Below, piece after piece: positions 1-5,451 of a stretch of DNA of 9,580 nucleotides. How positions within the stretch are numbered: position 1 is the first letter of the stretch; every line of letters begins with the position of its first letter. Source of the stretch: Planctomycetota bacterium (GTDB taxonomy: Bacteria; Patescibacteriota; Patescibacteriia; Patescibacteriales; UBA12465); assembly GCA_025453315.1 (NCBI GenBank), contig JALOQQ010000030.1, positions 1-9,580 on the forward strand, in the 5' to 3' direction. The translations under genes were made by a program, and so were the position numbers. Under the pieces are notes generated by a model. That model was not told the DNA's origin. It worked only from the letters and a program-made list of their open reading frames with translations, and searched no databases.

Positions 1-7
1 TTTAGTC

Positions 8-67
8 ATGAAAAAGAAACGTGTTAGAGTACGCATTGGCAAAAAAAGTTGTAGCACTTGTGATTAA
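8..67 (+). CDS. Very short basic Cys-ending peptide, possible RiPP precursor (5' end uncertain)
   Basis: The frame from the ATG at 8 to the TAA at 65-67 reads MKKKRVRVRIGKKSCSTCD, 19 residues: a strongly basic stretch ending in two Cys two residues apart and an acidic last residue. The frame is also open back to the window edge, so this may be the tail of a longer protein, and only 7 bases of upstream sequence are visible, so no ribosome site can be judged. The next gene on the same strand, 84 bases on, is a radical SAM/SPASM enzyme. Short peptides with C-terminal Cys just upstream of SPASM enzymes are typical RiPP precursors, for example those of sactipeptides and other thioether peptides. 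That role is inferred from context. The alternative is the Cys-rich end of an unrelated protein. The stop codon overlaps the perfect palindrome TGATTAATCA at 61-70. Confidence 0.45.
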   Translation: MKKKRVRVRIGKKSCSTCD

Positions 68-91
68 TCACCAATGATTAATTTTTGATTC

Positions 92-129
92 AAAGAGGAG
101 GATTAAACTATTCTCCTTTTTATTTTTTT
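92..129 (+). terminator. Hairpin with T-run between the short peptide and the radical SAM gene
   Basis: AAAGAGGAG (92-100) pairs with CTCCTTTTT (113-121), with one G-T wobble and a 12-base loop, and the right arm runs into a T-rich tract to 129. This is the form of an intrinsic terminator of modest strength. It lies after the peptide stop and before the enzyme start. Such a leaky terminator would give more transcript of the peptide than of the enzyme. Confidence 0.55.
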
Positions 130-151
130 ATTAATTTAAAAAATAAAGGAA

Positions 152-1222
152 ATGGCAAAACATTGTTATTTAGAAGTTGAATTAGAAAATTATATCTATG
201 AGATAGAATTTGGACAAATTCAAATTGAAATTACTGGTCGCTGTAATATGTGTTGTAAGCATTGCCGAGCAGCTAATCAACTTAAACGAGACATGTCTCT
301 TGATCAAATTACTAAGGTTGTTAGTTTTGCTAAAAAGTTTAGTTCAAATAATTTAGAATTAGTTCTCTCTGGCGGAGAACCACTCATGCATAAAAACTTT
401 TTCGATATTTTAAAACTAATTAAAGAGAATGGTTGTAATTTTATTACTTTAACTACGAATGGATCGTTGCTTACAAATGATCATTTGTTATTGATTAAAA
501 GTTTGGGATTTAAGCGTTTTTTAATTTCAGTAAGTCTAGAAAATATTAATCCCGATAAGCATGATAAATTTCGTTTGTATGATGGAGCTTTTTCTAAGGC
601 TATTGATGCTCTAAAATTAGTTGCCGATGCTAATTCTCCAAATATAATTGCTTCAGTAAGATGTACTATTCAGGCCTCTCAGATTAAAGAAATGAAAGAC
701 ATGGTTGGTTTAGCGAAAAAAATTGGATGTCGTAGAATTAGTTTTTCGGATATTCGTCCAGTTGGCAAAGCTAGTGAGCAAGAAGGTCTTTGTATGAATC
801 GTGAACAGAAAATGGCGTTTTTAAAAGAAGTATATCGATTAAAAAAAATGTTTTATAATATCGATATAACAACGAATGATCCATTAAAATGTTTACTTAA
901 AAAAGAAAAGAGCCTGTCTACTGTTAATGAGTTAGTATTTGATGGTTGTGGCGCGGCGGCGATCACTTTTAATGTTGATTCTGATGGTTGTATGACTCCC
1001 TGTGCTTTGCTTAATATTCCAATAATGAATATTTTTCCTCTAACTATTAATAAAATCATTAAAACTTATCAAAATAGTGATGTGGTGAAGAATATGTTAT
1101 TAAGGAATTTTAAAGGAAAGTGTGGATCTTGTAATATGAAACAGCAATGTGGCGGATGTCGCGTTCGTGCTTTTGTTCAGAAAGGTGATTATTTAGAAGA
1201 AGATCCTCATTGTTGGTTATAA
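152..1222 (+). CDS. Radical SAM/SPASM domain protein, probable peptide maturase
   Basis: 356 residues, a normal length for a SPASM-type radical SAM enzyme. The cluster motif CxxxCxxC is C31-C35-C38, and SGGEP, part of the SAM-binding region, is at 73-77. The C-terminal part shows the SPASM signature: C266-x12-G-x4-C284, then C324-x2-C327-x5-C333-x2-C336 and a final C354, enough to bind two auxiliary [4Fe-4S] clusters. Known relatives (PqqE, MftC, AnSME, sactipeptide synthases) modify peptides or proteins by radical chemistry in the cytoplasm, so a peptide substrate is likely; the exact reaction cannot be read. The short Cys-ending peptide just upstream is the obvious candidate substrate. The ATG at 152 is the only plausible start before the first cluster Cys. 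The AAAGGA at 145-150 ends one base before it, which is too close for an efficient Shine-Dalgarno. No transporter or leader peptidase gene is visible nearby. Confidence 0.93.
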   Translation: MAKHCYLEVELENYIYEIEFGQIQIEITGRCNMCCKHCRAANQLKRDMSLDQITKVVSFAKKFSSNNLELVLSGGEPLMHKNFFDILKLIKENGCNFITLTTNGSLLTNDHLLLIKSLGFKRFLISVSLENINPDKHDKFRLYDGAFSKAIDALKLVADANSPNIIASVRCTIQASQIKEMKDMVGLAKKIGCRRISFSDIRPVGKASEQEGLCMNREQKMAFLKEVYRLKKMFYNIDITTNDPLKCLLKKEKSLSTVNELVFDGCGAAAITFNVDSDGCMTPCALLNIPIMNIFPLTINKIIKTYQNSDVVKNMLLRNFKGKCGSCNMKQQCGGCRVRAFVQKGDYLEEDPHCWL

Positions 1223-1228
1223 TGATTT

Positions 1229-1256
1229 AAGCCATTTTTTTAAATGGCTTTTTTGT
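1229..1256 (+). terminator. Intrinsic terminator after the radical SAM gene
   Basis: AAGCCATTT (1229-1237) pairs perfectly with AAATGGCTT (1242-1250) around a TTTT loop, followed by a T-run to 1254. It begins 6 bases after the stop codon. A second, weaker inverted repeat (TTTAACC 1256-1262 with GGTTAAA 1272-1278) follows directly. Confidence 0.9.
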
Positions 1257-1324
1257 TTAACCTTTTTAATGGGTTAAAGCATGTTTAAAATTATGGAATT
1301 ATTATAAAAACGCCCATAAATAAC

Positions 1325-1346
1325 AAAAAAACAGACTTTCATCTGT
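1325..1346 (-). terminator. Reverse-strand intrinsic terminator downstream of the tRNA fragment
   Basis: Read on the minus strand this is ACAGA, loop TGAAAG, TCTGT, then a run of T (the A-run at 1325-1331 on the plus strand). It sits just after the 3' end of the tRNA-like fragment at 1355-1378, where a tRNA gene's own terminator would lie. An outer pair, CCCATA (1313-1318) with TATGGG (1353-1358), encloses it. Confidence 0.55.
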
Positions 1347-1354
1347 ATTTTGTA

Positions 1355-1378
1355 TGGGTGGGCGCACAAGGATTCGAA
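1355..1378 (-). pseudogene. 3'-terminal fragment of a tRNA gene (T-loop and acceptor strand)
   Basis: Minus-strand reading is TTCGAATCCTTG, then TGCGCCC, then ACC(C)A. This matches the T-loop (TTCGAAT), the 3' strand of the T-stem (CCTTG), the 3' strand of the acceptor stem (TGCGCCC), discriminator A and a CC(A)-like end. The 5' strand of the T-stem, which should read CAAGG, is replaced by unrelated bases beyond 1378, and no matching GGGCGCA 5' acceptor strand is seen upstream on that strand. It is therefore a fragment and not a working tRNA. Such 3' ends followed by the native terminator are what an element leaves at its far end after integrating into a tRNA gene. No integrase is seen in the window, so that reading is inference. 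Confidence 0.45.
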
Positions 1379-1509
1379 ACATAATACCGCTATTTTAGCT
1401 TCTATCGATAAACATTGGTTAAAGTTAGTAAAAGCTAATAAACATGGGGTAATTCGCGTTTTTCAATCGTTATCAATCATTGACATATTCATTGGCCTTC
1501 ATCACCTTT

Positions 1510-1528
1510 TGACTACCATATGACTACC
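1510..1528. repeat. Two direct copies of TGACTACC, period 11
   Basis: TGACTACC occurs at 1510-1517 and again at 1521-1528, one helical turn apart, separated by ATA. Paired short direct repeats near a tRNA-type attachment site are often protein-binding sites (integrase arm sites or a repressor). No function is shown by the sequence itself. Confidence 0.5.
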
Positions 1529-1586
1529 GAAACTTAGTCGTAGCATATAGGGGAAAGATGATGATCGTTAAAATGGCGTTCATACC

Positions 1587-1632
1587 GAGGGTACCCCCAG
1601 ACTCAGGGGGTGGTTTTAGTATTTAGGCCCTC
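1587..1632. other. GC-rich nested hairpin, possible structured RNA or DNA site
   Basis: An inner arm ACCCCC (1593-1598) pairs with GGGGGT (1606-1611) around the loop AGACTCA. An outer arm GAGGG (1587-1591) pairs with CCCTC (1628-1632). Its GC content is far above the flanking sequence. There is no T-run, so it does not look like a terminator, and no known RNA family was recognised. Confidence 0.45.
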
Positions 1633-1706
1633 TAAAGCGATTCTAATTTTTGAATTTAGTTATTACCGGCTAGTTTTAGATTGACATCTCATGAAATAGT
1701 AAATTT

Positions 1707-1724
1707 TAATGACGGTAATGACGG
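1707..1724. repeat. Tandem 9-base repeat TAATGACGG x2
   Basis: Two exact adjacent copies of TAATGACGG. The second copy overlaps an inverted repeat, GTAAT (1715-1719) and ATTAC (1726-1730). This could be a protein-binding site; nothing more can be said. Confidence 0.5.
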
Positions 1725-1898
1725 GATTACTATATGCTTTTACTACTAGAAACTAAGTTCTTAAAATGTTAAAATAATAAATAGAAATATTTGTTATTTT
1801 ACTTTTTTACTTTCCAATCCGTTTTTGTTAAGCTAAAAAAGCTCAACAAGTTTAATTGATTTTTTAGCCTATTTTTGCTATATTCTTATTATATAGCA

Positions 1899-1916
1899 CT
1901 AAAATAAATATTTTAG
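1899..1916. promoter_or_regulatory. 18-base dyad upstream of the zinc-ribbon operon, possible operator
   Basis: CTAAAATA (1899-1906) and TATTTTAG (1909-1916) are perfect inverted copies with a 2-base centre, flanked by a further AGCA...TGCT pair. The very short centre suits a DNA operator for a dimeric regulator better than an RNA hairpin. It lies about 135 bases before the first zinc-ribbon gene. AT-rich dyads arise easily by chance, so confidence is low. Confidence 0.25.
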
Positions 1917-2049
1917 CGTTGCTGGCTCTGTGTTGATTTTAACTGAAGAAGTAGTGCTGTGGGGTCAAATTAATTTTTTAAAATATTAGTAAAAGATTCA
2001 ATTTTTTTATAAAATAATTATAAGATAGTAAAAAAGTAAAATGAAAAAT

Positions 2050-2574
2050 ATGTTTTGTGCAAATTGCGGAAGCAAAATAGAAGAGGGTTCAAAGTTCTGC
2101 CACCATTGCGGAGCTAATGTTAGTGTTGACCTGCCGATCGCAAAAAAAAGCAAAAAAACTGAACAAATTAATAAAATCAATGTAAACACGGATAATACAA
2201 GAGAAACAGTGGAAGAATATCAAATAAGAACAAATATTAAAAGTAAAGAAGAAGCGAAAAAATACCTAAATCAACTGCGGGCGTTATTTTGGATTGTGTT
2301 CTTAAGCATGGTTGTAATACGTGGCCTTGGTGAAGTAGAGAGTGAATTAGTTGCTATTTTATTTATACCATACATTGGGTTGTTAATTTATTTTATTATT
2401 TTTTCTGTCAAAGTTTTAAAAGCTGAAAAATTATCAGCCGTAAATGCCCTGTGGTGCATATTATTTGCACCATTTAGCTGGCTTTATGTTTATCCATTAA
2501 TGGCTAATCCACTTAAAATAATTATTGGCGAAAAAGAACCGCCAATTCGTCTTAATGAAGCAAAAAAACAATAA
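2050..2574 (+). CDS. Zinc-ribbon membrane protein, three predicted helices
   Basis: 174 residues from the ATG at 2050. The zinc ribbon at 1-21 has C3-x2-C6-x10-C17-x2-C20 with Gly after each second Cys, typical of the zinc-ribbon/DZR families. It is followed by a basic, polar linker (about 25-75) and three hydrophobic segments at about 79-95, 100-120 and 129-152. The function is not recognised; the body matches no family I can name. Another ATG lies 9 bases earlier (2041), but 2050 gives the MFCxxCG start shared with three downstream genes, so I prefer it. No Shine-Dalgarno is present, only an A-rich leader. This is the first gene of the zinc-ribbon cluster. The ribbon and the basic linker should lie in the cytoplasm by the positive-inside rule. 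Confidence 0.85.
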   Translation: MFCANCGSKIEEGSKFCHHCGANVSVDLPIAKKSKKTEQINKINVNTDNTRETVEEYQIRTNIKSKEEAKKYLNQLRALFWIVFLSMVVIRGLGEVESELVAILFIPYIGLLIYFIIFSVKVLKAEKLSAVNALWCILFAPFSWLYVYPLMANPLKIIIGEKEPPIRLNEAKKQ

Positions 2575-2582
2575 ACAAATAA

Positions 2583-2651
2583 AGCCTTTGGGTGTTTATC
2601 GGCGTTTCTGTTTATGTTATTAGCTTAATTGCGATATTTCTATTAACTTAA
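2583..2651 (+). pseudogene. Possible remnant: orphan transmembrane segment between two zinc-ribbon genes
   Basis: In the frame running to the TAA at 2649-2651 the sequence reads SLWVFIGVSVYVISLIAIFLLT, a clean hydrophobic helix, but it is preceded by a stop at 2580-2582 and has no ATG. A GTG at 2592 would give a 19-residue peptide. The frame differs from that of the preceding gene. It may be the remains of a degraded membrane-protein gene of the cluster, or a chance hydrophobic frame in T-rich DNA. Confidence 0.25.
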
Positions 2652-2656
2652 AAAAT

Positions 2657-3562
2657 ATGTTTTGTAAAAATTGCGGGGAAAAATTAAATGAAAATCAAAA
2701 ATTTTGCACTAGTTGTGGCACTAAGTTTTTGAATGTAGACAAAGAAGAAAAAAAAGTGCCAGAAACACAACCGTTTAAATCTATTATAAAAAATAAAAGT
2801 CCTTGGGGCGTAGGAAGAATTATTGCAATTCTAGTAGTATTAGCAATGATAGTGATTGGTGTTTATAATAGCTTAGATGAAGATACAATTGCTAAAAATA
2901 ATGAGGGATTATCCAGTTTTAATTCGGGGGATAATCAGGTTGCAATAAATCAATTTCAACAAGCAAGTCAAGCCGCAGTATCTAACGAAAATAAAACAAA
3001 AACTCTCAAAAATCTTGCTTATGTGTACGTTACGGAAGGGCAGAACGAACAAGCGCTAAGCACTTTTAAAGAAGCGTTAAATTTAACAAAAGTTAATTCC
3101 TTTGATTACTATTTAATTTCTGGAGAAATTGCTTTATTGGAATACAAACCAAATTCAGCAATATTAAGTTTTAATAAGGCATATGAGCTTAATCCAACTG
3201 ATTTTCAACTAAATAATACTCTCGCTTTATTTTATATGGACCTTGAAGAAATTGCGCCTCAATATGTAGATTATCCTAAGGCATTGGCTTATGCAAAAAA
3301 AGCATATGAATATGATTCCGAAAAATCTGAAGTTTCCAAACAAAATTTAGCAATAGCATATTATTTTAACGATAATTTTGATCAAGCAATTTCTTTAATG
3401 TCTACAACAAATCTTGATCAACATCCATATGTCGCCATTTGGTTAGGAATGTCTTATCTGGCAAAAGAAGACGAAATAAATGCTCGAATTAATTTTCAAA
3501 AAGCTATAAAAGGTGGCGCAGAAATTCCGCAAGAAATAACTGATTATTTAAATTCTAACTAA
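2657..3562 (+). CDS. Zinc-ribbon, membrane-anchored TPR-repeat protein
   Basis: 301 residues. N-terminal zinc ribbon with C3, C6, C17 and C20; one transmembrane segment at about 53-71; the rest is helical tetratricopeptide repeats. Clear repeat units lie near 79-112, 114-147 and 149-182, with degenerate ones to about 290; 'ALSTFKEALNL' and 'AILSFNKAYELNP' are typical TPR B-helix sequences. TPRs bind other proteins, so this is likely the scaffold of whatever the cluster makes. With the ribbon in the cytoplasm, the TPR part would face outward. The start MFCKNCG matches its neighbours. The leader is TAAAAAAT before the ATG, without a Shine-Dalgarno. The specific partner is not known. Confidence 0.9.
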   Translation: MFCKNCGEKLNENQKFCTSCGTKFLNVDKEEKKVPETQPFKSIIKNKSPWGVGRIIAILVVLAMIVIGVYNSLDEDTIAKNNEGLSSFNSGDNQVAINQFQQASQAAVSNENKTKTLKNLAYVYVTEGQNEQALSTFKEALNLTKVNSFDYYLISGEIALLEYKPNSAILSFNKAYELNPTDFQLNNTLALFYMDLEEIAPQYVDYPKALAYAKKAYEYDSEKSEVSKQNLAIAYYFNDNFDQAISLMSTTNLDQHPYVAIWLGMSYLAKEDEINARINFQKAIKGGAEIPQEITDYLNSN

Positions 3563-3568
3563 AGTAAT

Positions 3569-3967
3569 ATGTTTTGCGAAAAATGTGGAAACAAGTTAAG
3601 GGAAAATCATAAGTTTTGCACCGAATGTGGTCATTCAAATCTAGATAAACAAGAATTAAAACTAATAATTACAAATACATTAGAACAAAGGTGGTGGTTT
3701 CGTCTTGCTAAAGTTTTTTATATATTTTTATATATACCATTGCCGTTTGCCATATTTAGTGTTTGGTCAGAAAATGATCCATATTCTTATTATAGTTCTT
3801 ACTCTAATCAATATTATAACTACGGTTCATATAGTGAGGCTTTTTGGTACTCATTACTTACGCTTATTATTTGGGTTATAATTTTACGATTAATAAAAAT
3901 TACTTTTCTTTATATAGTTTTTGGTGAAAAGGCTCAATGGAAAAAAGAATTTAAAAAACTTTTCTAA
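3569..3967 (+). CDS. Zinc-ribbon two-helix membrane protein with Tyr/Ser-rich loop
   Basis: 132 residues. The zinc ribbon (C3, C6, C17, C20) is followed by a membrane segment at about 46-65 and a second at 91-116, ending in a basic tail KAQWKKEFKKLF. The loop between the helices (about 66-90) is strikingly rich in Tyr and Ser, with at least eight Tyr in 19 residues. If both ends are cytoplasmic, as the Cys ribbon and basic tail suggest, the Tyr loop is outside the membrane. The gene starts 6 bases after the TPR gene stops, and the next gene starts 3 bases after this one, so the three are surely co-transcribed. No family is recognised beyond the ribbon. Confidence 0.85.
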   Translation: MFCEKCGNKLRENHKFCTECGHSNLDKQELKLIITNTLEQRWWFRLAKVFYIFLYIPLPFAIFSVWSENDPYSYYSSYSNQYYNYGSYSEAFWYSLLTLIIWVIILRLIKITFLYIVFGEKAQWKKEFKKLF

Positions 3968-3970
3968 AAT

Positions 3971-4432
3971 ATGATTATTTTCGGCTGGGGACACCAGACA
4001 ATAAAAAATGTCGGTCCAGTATTTAAAAATCATTGTAGTCATTGCAACAATAAAGAATACTGGACACTCACGAAGTACACGACCTGGTTTACTTTATTTT
4101 TTATTCCAGTAATTCCTTATTCAATTAAATATTTTTTAAGTTGCCCGGTATGCCAGTACGGCATAACTCTTGATAATAGACAATTGGAACAAATAGAACC
4201 AACTGCAAGAGCAAATCAATTATTAATTGACGGAAAAATAACAGAAATAGAATATAAAGCCAAATTTAAACAATCAGAAAACGGAACACCGTCATCGGTT
4301 GAAGGCGAGGTTATTGAAAAAAAACCTTTTAATAATACAGGCGGAAAGAATAAATTTTGTTCAGAATGTGGCGCTCAAATAATCGAAGGTGCTAAGTTTT
4401 GTGGCACTTGCGGCTCAAAAATTTTCAACTAA
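3971..4432 (+). CDS. zinc_ribbon_15-like protein with a second, C-terminal zinc ribbon
   Basis: 153 residues with two metal sites. The first is split: C22-x2-C25 and C58-x2-C61, separated by a hydrophobic stretch (TWFTLFFIPVIPY, 38-50). The opening MIIFGWG and this arrangement match the zinc_ribbon_15 family of small bacterial proteins as I remember it. Residues 84-100 (LLIDGKITEIEYKAKF) resemble half of a SHOCT oligomerisation motif. After a polar linker, the C-terminal ribbon C130-x2-C133-x10-C144-x2-C147 is closely similar to the N-terminal ribbon of the other cluster genes (KFCSECGAQI, AKFCGTCGSK). The tag is thus at the opposite end here. The ATG at 3971 follows the previous stop by 3 bases without a Shine-Dalgarno. 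The function is unknown. Confidence 0.88.
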   Translation: MIIFGWGHQTIKNVGPVFKNHCSHCNNKEYWTLTKYTTWFTLFFIPVIPYSIKYFLSCPVCQYGITLDNRQLEQIEPTARANQLLIDGKITEIEYKAKFKQSENGTPSSVEGEVIEKKPFNNTGGKNKFCSECGAQIIEGAKFCGTCGSKIFN

Positions 4433-4437
4433 AAAGT

Positions 4438-5298
4438 ATGTTTTGTATAAAATGTGGGAATGAAATGAAAGAAGGTTCAAAATACTGTACAAAATGCGGC
4501 AGTAAATTTACACATGATGAAAAAATAAAATCTAAATCAAAATTTTCTACAAAAAGAAAATTGCTTTATATTTTTGGAGGGTTGTTTATTATAGGGATAT
4601 ATTTTTTAATTTTATTTTTTGAAACGTCAAATAGCAATAATTATAATATAGCTTCCTCTGTTGTAAATATTTATTGCGAGGGCGAGAACGACGAAGAAAC
4701 AACCGGCGGATCGGGGACGATATTTACTGAAGATGGTTTAGTATTAACTAATGCTCATATAATCCCAGAGAGTGCAAAAGACGATGTTTATATTGACGAC
4801 ACTCTGTGTCTTGTTATTTTGCCAGACCCAGCTACTGGCGCGCCTAACGAGATTTATTATGCTTATCCGATGTTAGATAAAAATTTAAGTGAGGAATATG
4901 ATATAGCTTTTTTACAAATTCATGATGTTTATTATGATGAAGAAAAAAGAAAGTATTATGGCGAATTTCCCAAAAAATTTCCCGCTTATGCAAATAAAAA
5001 ACAATGCGGTAGTGATAGCGTAAAATTTGGCGAACCCGTAAAAATATACGGATATCCTGCGATTAGCGGTGGTTATGCTCTTACAATTACAGATGGCGTC
5101 GTTAGCAGTTTACTAGTTGATGAGGGTTTAATAATAACTTCTGCAAAAATTAGTTATGGCAATTCAGGTGGATTAGCAGTTGATCAAAATGGATGCATGA
5201 TTGGCATACCGTCGATGGTAACCGGAGATGAAAATGAAAGTTTAGGTGTAATAATTTCAAACGATTTGATAAATGAGTTTATTAATAAGATTGAATAA
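4438..5298 (+). CDS. Zinc-ribbon membrane-anchored trypsin-like serine protease (S1C/HtrA type)
   Basis: 286 residues from the ATG at 4438. Order: zinc ribbon (C3, C6, C17, C20), basic linker 28-41, one transmembrane segment 42-61, then a chymotrypsin-fold protease. The catalytic triad is visible: H107 in LTNAHII, D155 in EYDIAFL, and S243 in SYGNSGG, with the GSGTIF strand before the His. This matches the DegP/HtrA family, but no PDZ domain follows and the protein ends soon after the Ser motif, so substrate choice must come from elsewhere, perhaps the TPR partner. Cys80, 124, 190 and 253 lie in the outer domain and might form disulfides. The frame is open upstream to 4399, but 4438 gives the MFCIKCG start shared with the other genes and avoids overlap; it follows the previous stop by 5 bases. 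Confidence 0.92.
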   Translation: MFCIKCGNEMKEGSKYCTKCGSKFTHDEKIKSKSKFSTKRKLLYIFGGLFIIGIYFLILFFETSNSNNYNIASSVVNIYCEGENDEETTGGSGTIFTEDGLVLTNAHIIPESAKDDVYIDDTLCLVILPDPATGAPNEIYYAYPMLDKNLSEEYDIAFLQIHDVYYDEEKRKYYGEFPKKFPAYANKKQCGSDSVKFGEPVKIYGYPAISGGYALTITDGVVSSLLVDEGLIITSAKISYGNSGGLAVDQNGCMIGIPSMVTGDENESLGVIISNDLINEFINKIE

Positions 5299-5352
5299 TA
5301 CTATTATAAAGGATATCTTGTACTTGCTTTAAATAGTTATGTTAAGCGGCCT

Positions 5353-5358
5353 TATAAT
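5353..5358 (+). promoter_or_regulatory. Possible -10 box (TATAAT) before the small membrane protein
   Basis: An exact TATAAT stands in the 153-base gap after the protease gene. No good -35 hexamer is seen 16-18 bases upstream. A second -10-like TATAAA is at 5411-5416. The gap is longer than those inside the cluster, so a separate promoter for the next gene is reasonable but not shown. Confidence 0.2.
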
Positions 5359-5451
5359 CATGGAATATGTATTGTAAAGCCCCGAAAAGATGTAATAAAC
5401 AGGAGCTCTGTATAAATAATTTAAACATATTTTATTAATTAAGTTACTTAT

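Larger units (their letters stand above)
1279..2040. other. Long intergenic region without a gene; possible integration scar and leader of the zinc-ribbon operon
   Basis: No frame on either strand of this stretch looks like a gene. From left to right it holds: a reverse-strand terminator and a 3' tRNA fragment (1325-1378); a 7-base inverted repeat TTAGCTT (1395-1401) / AAGCTAA (1432-1438); paired TGACTACC copies (1510-1528); a GC-rich nested hairpin (1587-1632) unlike the AT-rich surroundings; a tandem 9-mer (1707-1724); an inverted repeat GTAAT (1715-1719) / ATTAC (1726-1730); and an 18-base dyad (1899-1916). The last 100 bases are very AT-rich and contain the -10-like hexamers TATAAA (2008-2013) and TATAAG (2019-2024) without a convincing -35 box. 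These could drive the zinc-ribbon genes. Confidence 0.6.

Noticed and set aside
853..1059. Minus-strand open frames within larger genes, and similar ones at 2007-2189 and 9150-9356
   Set aside because: They lie against or inside well-supported genes with clear domains and show no family features of their own.
1381..1620. Possible integrase remnant on the minus strand beside the tRNA fragment
   Set aside because: The frames are short and broken by stops, and no R...H-x-x-R or Tyr-recombinase active-site motif can be seen.
1300..1960. Possible tmRNA on the minus strand
   Set aside because: A T-arm and 3' end are present, but no matching 5' acceptor strand and no resume codon with tag peptide could be found upstream.
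4399..4437. Upstream ATG giving 13 more residues to the protease
   Set aside because: It would overlap the previous gene and hide the MFCxxCG start shared by the other cluster members.
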